DNA from: an uncultured Bacteroidales bacterium
Lineage (GTDB): Bacteria; Bacteroidota; Bacteroidia; Bacteroidales; Muribaculaceae
Length of the DNA: 55,268 nt
NCBI GenBank assembly: GCA_946412245.1
Contig: CAMKGM010000015.1
Location: 1-55,268 of the forward strand
Direction: 5' to 3'
Position 1 is the stretch's first letter, and each line of letters starts with the position of its first letter. Both the position numbers and the translations under genes were made by a program. The notes under the pieces were generated by a model that saw only the letters and a program-made list of their open reading frames with translations, searched no databases and had not been told where the DNA came from. This document shows, in pieces, positions 16,711-25,811 of this stretch.

Positions 16711-16867
16711 CGGAGGCTGACATTTGGGTAACCCTCTTTGATGATTGCGGTGCGAGCGATAGCGAGCAGCACAATCATCAAGGGGGGTGTTGCGACCCTC
16801 TCCATCGTCGCCGGCGGCGACCCCCTCGCTTATCTATCAGTCTAAAACCTTCTGCCCTTCTAAAAAA

Positions 16868-16928
16868 ACTGACAACTGATAACTCATAACTGATAACTGA
16901 CAACTGATAACTGACAGCTGACAACTCA
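16868..16928 (+). repeat. AACTGAY heptad repeat tract
   Basis: About eight degenerate copies of the 7-mer AACTGAT/AACTGAC. Related tracts lie at 31313 (inverted), 36189, 38669 and 41612. Confidence 0.75.
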
Positions 16929-17054
16929 TTTCAATCTGTGTGTTTGCCATCGCATTCACATCTCTCTTGTATTATCTTCGCCCTCGCATATGAACCTTAA
17001 TTGAAAAAACACTCATGACAAACCACTCTATTCCCATCCACCATTCCCAAAAAG

Positions 17055-17077
17055 ATGGCCGATCTCGGCCATTTTTT
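17055..17077 (+). terminator. Orphan hairpin with T-run
   Basis: ATGGCCGA (17055-17062) and TCGGCCAT (17065-17072) form a tight stem followed by TTTTTT. No gene lies upstream on this strand, so it ends either an unseen small RNA or read-through. Confidence 0.5.
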
Positions 17078-17369
17078 CCCGGAAAGATGCATACCATCTT
17101 TGTACCGCATTCGTACTGCCCATCATACCACCTTCGTTGTCCCTATCGTACCACTTTCGCCACCCCCACATTGTACCACCTTCGTTATGCTCTCTTTTGT
17201 CAACTTTCTATCACTCAAACACTTCCAACATTTCCCAACTTTCCCACATTTCCCGGTTTTCCCACATTTCCCAAAAGATTCACCCTTCCTACCCTTCCCA
17301 AATGTTTCCCAACTCACAACTCCCATCCACCTCATCTGCCTCCTCGACTCTACATTGCTGGCCGAAGGT

Positions 17370-17513
17370 ACTCCCTTTCGCTAAATTCACAAAATTCGCA
17401 AAATTCGTATTGAAAAAAATTCTGACCGAAGCGCACTCCAGTCCGGTTGCGCACCACCCTCCAGTCTCCCCTATGCTGCGACTCCTGTCGCAGCCCCCTC
17501 CACCCTCACAGGC
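17370..17513 (+). repeat. Dispersed repeat, copy B
   Basis: Second copy of the block at 16457-16609, with one fewer 9-bp unit. Confidence 0.85.
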
Positions 17514-17567
17514 CATTTTATTCTTTATATAAATTTTTAATCGAAATAGGATAAATCTTCATGAAGA

Positions 17568-17598
17568 TTTGTTTTCTGCTATCTTTTTCGTAAATTTG
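17568..17598 (+). promoter_or_regulatory. Promoter of the nucleoside kinase gene
   Basis: TTTG (17568-17571), a 19-nt spacer and TAAATTTG (17591-17598). The expected start near 17605 lies after the ATG at 17600, so translation must begin at the ATG at 17633. Confidence 0.8.
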
Positions 17599-17632
17599 CA
17601 TGCTAATTACCATCTATACATCCATTTTACCC

Positions 17633-19321
17633 ATGCTCCAAATTCGATGCAAGAACAACAACATCACCAAGAGTTTTCCCGAGGGAACCTCTTTGCTTGA
17701 TGTTTATCAGGAGTTTGCCGACGAACTCCAATTCCAGTATCCCGTGGTTTCGGCCAAAGTCAATAACGCCTCACAAGGACTCAAGTTCAGGCTCTACCAG
17801 AACCGCGATGTGGAGTTTGTCGACGCCCGCGGCGGCTCCGGTCACCGCGTGTATGTACGGTCGCTCTGTTTCGTGCTCTACAAGGCATGTAGCGACGTGT
17901 TCCCCGGCAGCAAACTGTTCATTGAGCATCCGCTGTCGCTGGGCTACTACTGCAACTTCAAGAAACGAGGCAATGAACCGCTGACCGACGAGGATGTGGA
18001 ACTCATCAAGCAACGCATGCGTGAAATTGTAGACCTGGACATGCCCTTCCGCCGTCACGAGGCCACAACCGAGGAGGCCGTGCGCGTGTTCTCGGAACGC
18101 GGTTTCTCTGACAAGGTAAAGCTACTGGAAACCAGTGGCCAAATCTATAGCGACTACTACACCCTGGGCGACACCGCCGACTACTACTACGGCCCGCTCG
18201 TGCCCTCAGCAGGCTATCTGCAGGTGTGGGACATTGAACGCCTACACGAGGGACTCTTGCTGCGCGTGCCCGACCGCCATAACCCCACCAAACTAGCCGA
18301 GAAACTCGATATGCCCAAGACCTTTGAGATGTTTGCCGAGAAGGTAAAATGGGATGTCATCATGCGCCTATCGAACGCCGGCGACGTGAACAAGGCCATC
18401 TTGAACGGCAATGCTTCGCAACTCATTCAGGTGAGCGAGGCTCTGCAAGAGAAGAAAATCGTGCAGATAGCTGAGGAGATTGACCGCCGTTTCCGTGCCG
18501 AGAAAGACCCCATTCGCTTGGTGCTCATCACCGGGCCATCGAGTTCGGGCAAGACCACCTTCTGCAAGCGTCTGTCCATCCAGTTGCTCGCTTGCGGACT
18601 GCGGCCTCTGTCGTTCTCGACCGACGACTACTTTGTGAACCGTGTCGACACCCCGCTGCTACCCAATGGTGACTACGACTTCGATAACATCAAGGCCGTT
18701 GACAGCGAACTGCTTGAAGATCACCTCATGCGACTCATGCAGGGCGAACGCGTCGAAGTGCCTGAATACAACTTTGTGACGGGCAAGCGCGAGTTCAACG
18801 GCAAGAAACTCAAACTGAAAAACGACACTGTACTCATTATTGAGGGTATTCACGCGCTGAACCCCATGCTCACTGAAAAAATCCCCAACAGCGCAAAATT
18901 CAAGGTCTATGTGTCGGCCCTGACCAGCATCTCGCTCGACGACCACAACTGGGTGCCCACGCGCGACAACCGACTGTTGCGACGCATCATTCGCGACTAC
19001 AACAAGGGAGCTTTCAGCGCACGCGAGACCATCAACCACTGGAAGAACGTGTGCGAGGCCGAGGAGCAATGGATTTTCCCCTTCCAGGAGACTGCCGATG
19101 TCATGTTCAACTCGGCACTCAACATTGAGTTTGCCGTCTTGCGCACCCACGCCGAGGTCATCCTCGCATCGGTACCCAAGAACTGCCCGGAATATGCCGA
19201 GGCACACCGCCTACTCAAGTTCATACACTACTTTATCCCGGTCGACGACAAGGAAATACCCCCCACCAGCATCATGCGCGAGTTCTTGGGCGGCTCCAGC
19301 TTCAACTACAACCGCAAGTAA
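17633..19321 (+). CDS. Uridine kinase / phosphoribulokinase-family nucleoside kinase with TGS domain
   Basis: This is a cytosolic P-loop kinase of about 562 residues. The N-terminal 60 residues look like a TGS domain (LQIRCKNNNITKSFPEGTS), as in threonyl-tRNA synthetase. A ThrRS/AlaRS second-additional-domain-like stretch follows. The C-terminal half is a uridine kinase domain with Walker A GPSSSGKTT near residues 301-309, FSTDDYF and IIEGIHALNP. This architecture is known in Bacteroidetes and Firmicutes as a putative nucleoside kinase, probably phosphorylating uridine or cytidine with ATP. The start at 17633 is chosen because the promoter -7 box ends at 17598. Two secreted nucleases nearby make nucleotide salvage a reasonable context. 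Confidence 0.88.
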   Translation: MLQIRCKNNNITKSFPEGTSLLDVYQEFADELQFQYPVVSAKVNNASQGLKFRLYQNRDVEFVDARGGSGHRVYVRSLCFVLYKACSDVFPGSKLFIEHPLSLGYYCNFKKRGNEPLTDEDVELIKQRMREIVDLDMPFRRHEATTEEAVRVFSERGFSDKVKLLETSGQIYSDYYTLGDTADYYYGPLVPSAGYLQVWDIERLHEGLLLRVPDRHNPTKLAEKLDMPKTFEMFAEKVKWDVIMRLSNAGDVNKAILNGNASQLIQVSEALQEKKIVQIAEEIDRRFRAEKDPIRLVLITGPSSSGKTTFCKRLSIQLLACGLRPLSFSTDDYFVNRVDTPLLPNGDYDFDNIKAVDSELLEDHLMRLMQGERVEVPEYNFVTGKREFNGKKLKLKNDTVLIIEGIHALNPMLTEKIPNSAKFKVYVSALTSISLDDHNWVPTRDNRLLRRIIRDYNKGAFSARETINHWKNVCEAEEQWIFPFQETADVMFNSALNIEFAVLRTHAEVILASVPKNCPEYAEAHRLLKFIHYFIPVDDKEIPPTSIMREFLGGSSFNYNRK

Positions 19322-19369
19322 GCATCGCTTCTCAAAACACATTCTCTGACTGTCAATTGCGTGCGCTCG

Positions 19370-20701
19370 CTATTGGTTCCAGTCACCGATGTTATAGGAT
19401 GCCTCCACCTGCGCTTCAATGTCGTCGGGCAGGTTGCAGAAGAAGTCAAGTCCCGTGAGTTCCTCAATCTCGTCTATACTCTTGGCATAGTCACTATAGG
19501 TGATGGTGCCAAGTTGCTGGCCGGTGGTGTGCTCGGTCCAGAAACCTATCGCCTTATACTGATTGTCTTTCACTACGAGTATGCACATATAGAAGTATTG
19601 CGGAATGAGGATGTGGCTGGAGCAACTCACATTGATGGGATCAGTGTCGGTGTAACCACGAATCTGTTCGGCCTTGTCAATCGTGCCGGCTTTCACCACA
19701 TAGAGCGTGTCGCAGAAGTCGCGGTCGTAGCCACGGCTGTTCACCCATTGTTCAAGCTTGAGCCACACACCGGCATTGTGCGACTGGTGCTGTGGATGGA
19801 TGTTGGTGGTATAGAATGTCTGGGTGTTCGATTCCTCGTTATACTGCCTATCGTCGGACATGCACATATGGCCGCGAGAGAATCCCGAGTTGGTGTAGTT
19901 GTCGTGCGTCCACTGATATTCGGTGGGAATATTGGGATCAACGCTGAATCGTGTCTGCGTTCTGCCGAAATTGTTGTCGGGCGTGTTAGCATCGAAGCGG
20001 TAACAGGTCCAATGGTTCGACTTCTTGGTGATATCCCACTCAATCTGATAGGTAATCACTTCCTGATTGTTGTAGGTGGTGGTAGGAACACTATATACAT
20101 AATTTCCGGCGGTTCCCAGGTGGGGGAATTCCATACGCCATGCCACTGCGCATTGTGCCAGTTCGGAATCCTTGTTGGCATTCACATTGTTGTCAATAAG
20201 GGTGAATGTGGCCGTGCTCACGGTGCTGCTCACGCCGTCCTTGATGGCGATGGCACTGAGCGAGGTGGTCTCGTTGATGGTGATGGGCCCCGTGTAGCGC
20301 GTGCCGTGGGTGGCCGATGGTGTTGTGCCGTCGGTGGTGTAATAGATGATTGCCCCTGCGGTAGCACACGAAATGGTCACAGTGGTGGCTTGCAGGAATT
20401 CGCCGCCATTGGGCGAGAATACGGGCGTGGCCACGGTTATGGTCTGTCCGGTAATCACGATGTTGAGCATCTGCGAGTACAGGAAGTCATGGCTCTCGGT
20501 GCTTCCGTTCACATAAATTTTAACACCGATGCCATTGATATCGCCAAATTCGCCACCCACATAGCGCACCGAGTCAATGCCGGTGAAAGTGTGAGTAGTG
20601 TTATCTTTCAGAGTGACGGTAACTGACTGTTGCGCAGCAGCCGGCATGATGGCGGCAACGGCACAAACGACTAAAAGCAGGATGGAATATATCTTCTTCA
20701 T
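19370..20701 (-). CDS. Secreted DNA/RNA non-specific endonuclease
   Basis: This exported nuclease of about 443 residues has a signal peptide (MKKIYSILLLVVCAVAAIMPAAAQ). After an N-terminal beta region comes a chitobiase/hexosaminidase C-terminal-like domain (ATPVFSPNGGEF, then IIYYTTDGTTPS). The C-terminal half is a NUC-type ββα-metal nuclease with SRGHM near residue 275 carrying the catalytic histidine and TNIHPQHQSHN carrying the metal-site asparagine. The start was placed at the third of three tandem ATGs because AGGAGGAGG precedes them. An upstream ATG at 20722 overlaps the preceding stop codon. It is probably co-transcribed with the 20719-22494 gene. It lacks the dockerin-like tail of the other nuclease. 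Confidence 0.9.
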   Translation of the reverse strand: MKKIYSILLLVVCAVAAIMPAAAQQSVTVTLKDNTTHTFTGIDSVRYVGGEFGDINGIGVKIYVNGSTESHDFLYSQMLNIVITGQTITVATPVFSPNGGEFLQATTVTISCATAGAIIYYTTDGTTPSATHGTRYTGPITINETTSLSAIAIKDGVSSTVSTATFTLIDNNVNANKDSELAQCAVAWRMEFPHLGTAGNYVYSVPTTTYNNQEVITYQIEWDITKKSNHWTCYRFDANTPDNNFGRTQTRFSVDPNIPTEYQWTHDNYTNSGFSRGHMCMSDDRQYNEESNTQTFYTTNIHPQHQSHNAGVWLKLEQWVNSRGYDRDFCDTLYVVKAGTIDKAEQIRGYTDTDPINVSCSSHILIPQYFYMCILVVKDNQYKAIGFWTEHTTGQQLGTITYSDYAKSIDEIEELTGLDFFCNLPDDIEAQVEASYNIGDWNQ

Positions 20702-20718
20702 CATCATTCCTCCTCCTT

Positions 20719-22494
20719 TCATCGTTTAATGGTTTTATGGCCGTTCACCACATAGATGCCAGCGGGCAACTCGTTCCAGGGCAGTTGCATCTTCACGCCC
20801 AGCATGTTGTAGATGCCTTGATGCCGACCGGCCGCCGCATCGGCAGCGACACTATTCACACCGGTAAACACGCCATCTTCAACGCCTTGCAATTCAATTT
20901 GCAAGCCCTGATTCACCGGCGTGACAAAATAGGCACTCGTACCCGGTAGCCACCGTGTGTTTTCATTCACCCAACCAATGGCACCATTGGCAAGCATCAC
21001 CTTGTTAGCATTGTTCAGCTCAAGGGTCATGGGAGTGAAAGTGCCCACGAAACTATAGGCATCGGTCGATGCGATTCGACCTGCCAACTGCACAAGTCCA
21101 CCCGAGGTGTAGGTCACCGTATGGGGGCCCGTCGGCAACAGAGTCACGCCGTCATACATCTTGCCATCAAGGTCCTCACTTGAGCGCACCAAATAGGGAA
21201 CACCCGCCTCCATCTCAGCCACAGGCGAGAACAGCATCTTGCCGGTCTCATAAGTATTACCCGACTCTGAACCTGTGACGGATTCGCCGTTGGTCAAGCC
21301 CGAATATTCCATAATGTTGCCGGTGAAGTCGCCGGTACTGAACGGCAACGTAAATGGAGCCCAAACTCCTGCAGTGAACGCACGGTTCAAGCGCACGCGC
21401 ACACCCACAAGAGACTGTGGCGGCGACACAAACTGCTGCGATGCATCAATCACATAGGTTATGGGATGAGTTTCAGATTGGCTCAAAGGATAGAGCACGC
21501 CATCGCCTGCCACGATGGCTCCGACATCGACCAGCGCGCCTGTATAGGGCATCTCATAGCCGCTTTGGCTCAACCCGTTGTCAAAGGTAAAATCCTCGCC
21601 CACTCGCACGTCGGTCATCGTCACCCAGTCGGCAAGATAATCGTCATATTGGTCAGATGTGATGGCTTTCGGTTCAACGTCGGCTTCGGTCACCGGGTCG
21701 GCAATCACAAGCTGGGTGGTGTTAGTCAAGCCAGCGGCGGGCACAAAACAAGGCAAGCCATTTGCGTTGGTTGTGTATTGCCCGTCAATCCAACCGGCAA
21801 GATGCTGGTTGTAGGCCAACGCGCGGTTAGGATTGATGCCCTGCATGAGCATGGCACCGGTATTGTCGCGCACATAGGCGTCGGTCGTGCCGTTGGCATT
21901 GCGCTTCACTGCCAGCACGCGGGCATTGTAACTGTCGGGCAGATACAACCGTACGGAAGTACCTGGCGTCACATTCTTGAAGTTGCTGATTCCTGTGACC
22001 TGTGGCAGCTGGGCATCAGTCTTGGTATAGGTTACAGTGACCGAGAAGACATAAACAGTTCTAGTTGTTGCCGAGAAAGTAACACTCTGCTGAGAACCCG
22101 TCCAGTTGCCGTTGGTTGCTCCATTCAGATAGGAAAGATTGTTGGCATTGAAATTAATGGCCGTGATGGTGCAATTGGCGGGAACCGAGAACGTGAGCGA
22201 AGCACCACTATTGAGGTAAAGCTCGTAGCATTGCTGGTTGCTATAGTAGTAAATGCTGTTCTTGTACGATGACGTGGTGCTATTGACATTGGTGAGGGTC
22301 ACATCACCAAGGGTGAAGGCGGCGTTGTTTTCCAGATAAGTGCGACCGCCCGTGGCTGGCACTGCTATGCTCATCGCGTTAAGCCCATCAACCGTACTGA
22401 AGTCAAAGGTCACCGTGTGAGTGGTGGCGGCAACGGCCACGTACATCAACGACGTGACCACGCTCATCAACATTGAAAGAAATCTACATTTCAT
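20719..22494 (-). CDS. Large secreted beta-rich protein with sorting-like C-terminal tail
   Basis: This exported protein of about 591 residues has no recognised catalytic domain. The signal peptide is MKCRFLSMLMSVVTSLMYVAVA, starting at 22494. Upstream in-frame codons overlap the MerR gene and are not used. The body is Ser/Thr/Asn-rich and predicted beta. A stretch PGTSVRLYLPDSYNARVLAV and YVRDNTGAMLM resembles OB-fold-like domains seen in Bacteroidales nuclease-associated proteins. The C-terminus (GIYNMLGVKM, then LPAGIYVVNGHKTIKR) matches the widespread Bacteroidetes tail linked to type 9 or related cell-surface sorting. It lies directly upstream of the nuclease gene with overlapping stop and start, so the two may work together. 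Confidence 0.7.
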   Translation of the reverse strand: MKCRFLSMLMSVVTSLMYVAVAATTHTVTFDFSTVDGLNAMSIAVPATGGRTYLENNAAFTLGDVTLTNVNSTTSSYKNSIYYYSNQQCYELYLNSGASLTFSVPANCTITAINFNANNLSYLNGATNGNWTGSQQSVTFSATTRTVYVFSVTVTYTKTDAQLPQVTGISNFKNVTPGTSVRLYLPDSYNARVLAVKRNANGTTDAYVRDNTGAMLMQGINPNRALAYNQHLAGWIDGQYTTNANGLPCFVPAAGLTNTTQLVIADPVTEADVEPKAITSDQYDDYLADWVTMTDVRVGEDFTFDNGLSQSGYEMPYTGALVDVGAIVAGDGVLYPLSQSETHPITYVIDASQQFVSPPQSLVGVRVRLNRAFTAGVWAPFTLPFSTGDFTGNIMEYSGLTNGESVTGSESGNTYETGKMLFSPVAEMEAGVPYLVRSSEDLDGKMYDGVTLLPTGPHTVTYTSGGLVQLAGRIASTDAYSFVGTFTPMTLELNNANKVMLANGAIGWVNENTRWLPGTSAYFVTPVNQGLQIELQGVEDGVFTGVNSVAADAAAGRHQGIYNMLGVKMQLPWNELPAGIYVVNGHKTIKR

Positions 22495-22501
22495 GATGCC
22501 G

Positions 22502-22846
22502 TCAGTTTTTAGCGATGGTATCGAGAGCTCGCTGCAACGACTTGAGCTGCTCGCGAACACCTTTGAGACGCTCAATTACTTCAAATTGCTTGCTCACACC
22601 GTCGCGATTGCGGCGTATCATCGCCTGGGCGGCATCCAGTTTCAAGCCCTTCTCTTTCACCAGAAAATATATCATCCTGATGGTTTCGATGTCCTTGGGT
22701 GTATAGAGTCTGATATTCTTGGCATTACGTTGGGGCTTGATAATGGTGAACTCCTTTTCCCAAAAACGCAAGGTACTTGCCGGAATGTTCAGAATTTCAG
22801 CCACATCGCCTATCCGGTAGAATCGTTTATCTAATTCGTCACTCAT
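22502..22846 (-). CDS. MerR-family transcriptional regulator
   Basis: This 114-residue DNA-binding protein has the MerR winged helix at about residues 9-78 (YRIGDVAEILNIPASTLRFWEKEF, here cited only as a family match) and a C-terminal dimerisation helix. There is no effector domain or cysteine sensor, as in the small MerR-like regulators common next to housekeeping genes in Bacteroidetes. It is divergent from alaS. A minus-strand -7 box (CAAAAATA on plus, 22867-22874) overlaps the alaS promoter, so it might affect both. The downstream secreted-protein gene starts 7 bp after its stop. Confidence 0.9.
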   Translation of the reverse strand: MSDELDKRFYRIGDVAEILNIPASTLRFWEKEFTIIKPQRNAKNIRLYTPKDIETIRMIYFLVKEKGLKLDAAQAMIRRNRDGVSKQFEVIERLKGVREQLKSLQRALDTIAKN

Positions 22847-22862
22847 GGTTCAATGCATTTAA

Positions 22863-22894
22863 TTTGCAAAAATAATAATAAAAACCTAACTTTG
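22863..22894 (+). promoter_or_regulatory. Promoter of alaS
   Basis: TTTG (22863-22866), a 20-nt spacer and TAACTTTG (22887-22894). The leader is about 78 nt. The region overlaps a divergent -7 box for the MerR gene. Confidence 0.8.
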
Positions 22895-22978
22895 TGGGTT
22901 ATTTTGCGTAAAAGTACTCATTTTGATTCATTCACGCAACAAAAACAAGAAGAAAAACTCTAAATACACACACAAAAT

Positions 22979-25600
22979 ATGTTGACTGCAAAACAAATAC
23001 GGGAATCATTCAAAGAATTCTTCGAGAACAAAAATCATCACATCGTGCCATCGGCACCCATGGTCATCAAGGACGACCCCACACTCATGTTTACCAACGC
23101 CGGTATGAACCAGTTCAAGGACATCATTCTGGGCAACAAGCAGCCGCAATGGCGCCGTGTGGCCGACTCGCAGAAGTGTCTGCGCGTGAGCGGCAAGCAC
23201 AACGACTTGGAGGAAGTGGGACACGACACTTATCACCACACCATGTTTGAGATGCTCGGCAACTGGTCATTTGGCGACTACTTCAAGAAAGAGGCCATCG
23301 ACTACTGCTGGGAATACCTGGTGAAGGTGCTTGGACTTGACCCGAAGAACCTGTATGCCACCGTGTTTGAAGGCTACCAACCCGAAGGCTTGGAGCGCGA
23401 CAACGAGGCAGCCGGCTACTGGTCACAATATCTGCCCGAGGACCACATTATCAACGGCAACCGCCACGACAACTTCTGGGAGATGGGCGAGACCGGTCCC
23501 TGCGGCCCCTGTTCCGAGATTCACATCGACCTGCGCCCCGATGAGGAAAAGGCAAAAATGTCCGGTCGCGACCTGGTAAACAAGGATAATCCGCAAGTGA
23601 TCGAAATTTGGAACCTCGTGTTCATGCAGTATAACCGCAAGGCCGACATGAGTCTGGAGCCGCTGCCCGCCAAGGTGATTGACACCGGCATGGGCTTTGA
23701 GCGCCTGTGCATGGCATTACAAGGCAAAACTTCGAACTACGACACCGACGTGTTCCAACCCCTCATCAAGAAGGTGGGCGAGATTGCAGGCAAGCGCTAT
23801 GGCGAGAATCACGATACCGACGTGGCCATGCGCGTGATTGCCGATCATGTGCGCACCATCGCTTTCTCAGTGGCCGACGGTCAGTTGCCCAGCAATGCCA
23901 AGGCGGGCTATGTGATTCGCCGCATCCTGCGCCGTGCCGTGCGCTACGGCTACACCTTCCTGGGCATGAAAGAAGCGTTCATGTATCGCCTCATCGACAC
24001 CCTCATTGAGAGCATGGGCGAAGCCTATCCTGAACTTCCCGCTCAAGCCGACCTCATCAAGCATGTGACCAAGGAGGAGGAAGAATCCTTCCTGCGCACG
24101 CTCGAGACCGGCATGAAGATGATTGACAATGTGATTGCCGAGGCCAAGAAACAAGGCAAAACCGAGATTGAGGGCGAAAAAGCGTTTGTGCTCTACGACA
24201 CCTACGGCTTCCCGCTCGACCTCACCGAACTCATCTTACGCGAGAACGGCATGACCGTGAACATCGACGGCTTCAATGCCGAGATGAAGAAGCAGAAAGA
24301 GCGCGCCCGCAATGCCGCCGCCGTGGAGACGAGCGACTGGGTAGAACTGCGCGAGGGTGTGACCGAGTTTGTGGGCTACGACCTCACCGAGTGCGACACC
24401 GAGATTCTACGCTACCGCAAAGTGAAGCAAAAGAACAACGAATACTATCAGATAGTGCTTGCGCGCACCCCCTTCTACGCCGAGATGGGCGGTCAAGTGG
24501 GCGATAAGGGCTACCTGCAGAGCGGTGACGAGAAAATTGAAATCATCGACACCAAGCGCGAGAACAACCTGCCCGTGCACATCGCCAAGCGCTTGCCGAG
24601 CGATGTAACCGAACCTGTTCACGCTGTCATCGACGTGAAGGCTCGCCAAGCCATTGCCTGCAACCACACGGCCACTCACTTGCTCCATGCCGCACTGCGT
24701 CAAGTGCTCGGCACCCATGTGGAGCAAAAAGGCTCGTATGTCGACAGCAAGATTCTACGATTCGACTTCTCGCACTTCAAGAAGATGACTCCCGAAGAGA
24801 TTCGTGAGGTGGAGCATGTGGCTAATGCCATGGTGCGCAACGCCACACCGCGCGAGGAATATCGTGATCTGCCCATTCAACAGGCACGCGACATGGGTGC
24901 CATGGCGCTGTTCGGCGAGAAATATGGCGACAAAGTGCGCGTCATCAAGTATGGTTCATCGGTTGAGTTGTGCGGTGGTACCCATGTCGACAACACGGGT
25001 AACATTGGCATGATCAAGATCATGAGCGAGAGCAGTATTGCTGCAGGAATCCGCCGTATCGAGGCCATTACTGGAGAAAAGGTGGAGAGCGCACTCGACC
25101 ATTTTCAAGACATGCTTACCGAAATCAAATCGTTGTTCAACAACGCACCCGATGCCATGGTGGCCGTGAAGAAGTCGATTGCCGAGAATGCCTCTTTGCA
25201 GAAACAAATCGACACCTTTGTTAAAGACAAGATCAAGTCGGCCAAGGAGGCTGTGCTCCGTGATGCCGAGCAGGTGGGCAATGTACGCATTGCCAAGATG
25301 TGTTACCCCGCGATGTCCGAGGTGGTGAAGGGTATTGCCTTTGCCATCAAGGCCGAGTGTCCAGAAAACACTATCTTCCTGGCTGCCACGCAAGATAATG
25401 GCCGACCCACCCTCACCGTGCTCATTACCGAAGACCTTGTGAAGAATTACGGTCTGAATGCAGGTGCCATTGTGCGCGAGGCTGCCAAACTCATCCAGGG
25501 TGGTGGTGGCGGACAGCCGCACTTCGCTCAGGCTGGTGGCAAGAATGCCGACGGCCTCAGCGCTGCCCTCGACAAGATGCGTGAGCTCTTGAACATCTAA
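22979..25600 (+). CDS. alaS: Alanine--tRNA ligase
   Basis: This is a full-length class II alanyl-tRNA synthetase of 873 residues. The N-terminal catalytic domain starts [16 protein letters not shown] with [25 protein letters not shown]. The editing domain has the zinc motif [11 protein letters not shown] and [10 protein letters not shown]. The C-terminal DHHA1/C-Ala part ends with [14 protein letters not shown]. It charges tRNA-Ala in the cytosol and clears mischarged Ser and Gly. Its promoter lies at 22863-22894 and a clear intrinsic terminator follows. No irregularity is seen. Confidence 0.98.
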   Translation: MLTAKQIRESFKEFFENKNHHIVPSAPMVIKDDPTLMFTNAGMNQFKDIILGNKQPQWRRVADSQKCLRVSGKHNDLEEVGHDTYHHTMFEMLGNWSFGDYFKKEAIDYCWEYLVKVLGLDPKNLYATVFEGYQPEGLERDNEAAGYWSQYLPEDHIINGNRHDNFWEMGETGPCGPCSEIHIDLRPDEEKAKMSGRDLVNKDNPQVIEIWNLVFMQYNRKADMSLEPLPAKVIDTGMGFERLCMALQGKTSNYDTDVFQPLIKKVGEIAGKRYGENHDTDVAMRVIADHVRTIAFSVADGQLPSNAKAGYVIRRILRRAVRYGYTFLGMKEAFMYRLIDTLIESMGEAYPELPAQADLIKHVTKEEEESFLRTLETGMKMIDNVIAEAKKQGKTEIEGEKAFVLYDTYGFPLDLTELILRENGMTVNIDGFNAEMKKQKERARNAAAVETSDWVELREGVTEFVGYDLTECDTEILRYRKVKQKNNEYYQIVLARTPFYAEMGGQVGDKGYLQSGDEKIEIIDTKRENNLPVHIAKRLPSDVTEPVHAVIDVKARQAIACNHTATHLLHAALRQVLGTHVEQKGSYVDSKILRFDFSHFKKMTPEEIREVEHVANAMVRNATPREEYRDLPIQQARDMGAMALFGEKYGDKVRVIKYGSSVELCGGTHVDNTGNIGMIKIMSESSIAAGIRRIEAITGEKVESALDHFQDMLTEIKSLFNNAPDAMVAVKKSIAENASLQKQIDTFVKDKIKSAKEAVLRDAEQVGNVRIAKMCYPAMSEVVKGIAFAIKAECPENTIFLAATQDNGRPTLTVLITEDLVKNYGLNAGAIVREAAKLIQGGGGGQPHFAQAGGKNADGLSAALDKMRELLNI

Positions 25601-25632
25601 TCCCTCTCACTTGACAGGGATACACTAAGCTC

Positions 25633-25676
25633 AATGGCTGTTGCAACTCATACCGCAACAGCCATTTCTATTTTTG
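25633..25676 (+). terminator. Terminator of alaS
   Basis: AATGGCTGTTGC (25633-25644) and GCAACAGCCATT (25655-25666) form a perfect 12-bp stem with a 10-nt loop, followed by the T-rich TCTATTTTTG. Confidence 0.85.
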
Positions 25677-25680
25677 CAGT

Positions 25681-25780
25681 TTTGTTTGCTACGATAGACA
25701 AATCCACATTATTTGCATCTTTGTTTGCTACGATAGACAAAACCATATTTTTTGCAGTTTTGTTTGCTACGATAGATAAA
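25681..25780 (+). repeat. Three 39-bp tandem promoter-like repeats
   Basis: A 22-bp core beginning TTTGTTTGCTACGATAGA recurs at 25681, 25720 and 25759, exactly 39 bp apart. Each core supplies a -33-like TTTG and is followed by an AT-rich stretch ending TTTG. Confidence 0.85.
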
Positions 25781-25794
25781 ATTCATTATTTTTG
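25763..25794 (+). promoter_or_regulatory. Promoter of the AAA/DUF4143 ATPase gene
   Basis: TTTG (25763-25766), a 20-nt spacer and TATTTTTG (25787-25794), formed by the last copy of the 39-bp repeat. The leader is only about 10 nt, so the transcript is nearly leaderless. Confidence 0.65.
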
Positions 25795-25811
25795 CAAAAA
25801 AATAACTACAA

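Larger units (their letters stand above)
16013..17599. other. Gene-free repeat zone
   Basis: About 1.6 kb without a credible gene. It holds the rlmN -7 box, a nested 54/9-bp array (16285-16535), a block of about 150 bp duplicated at 17370, a 21-bp array (16632-16710), an AACTGAY heptad tract (16868-16928), an orphan hairpin-T terminator (17055-17077), a TTTCCCA-rich tract (17215-17305) and the kinase promoter at the right edge. The long ORFs here arise because most repeat periods are multiples of three. Confidence 0.75.

Noticed and set aside
17600-17632. Upstream ATG of the nucleoside kinase
   Set aside because: It lies 2 bp after the -7 box, before the expected transcription start, so ATG 17633 is used.
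25681-25780. CRISPR-like spacing of three repeats
   Set aside because: Repeat plus spacer is only 39 bp, the spacers are similar to each other, and no cas genes are near. Promoter repeats fit better.
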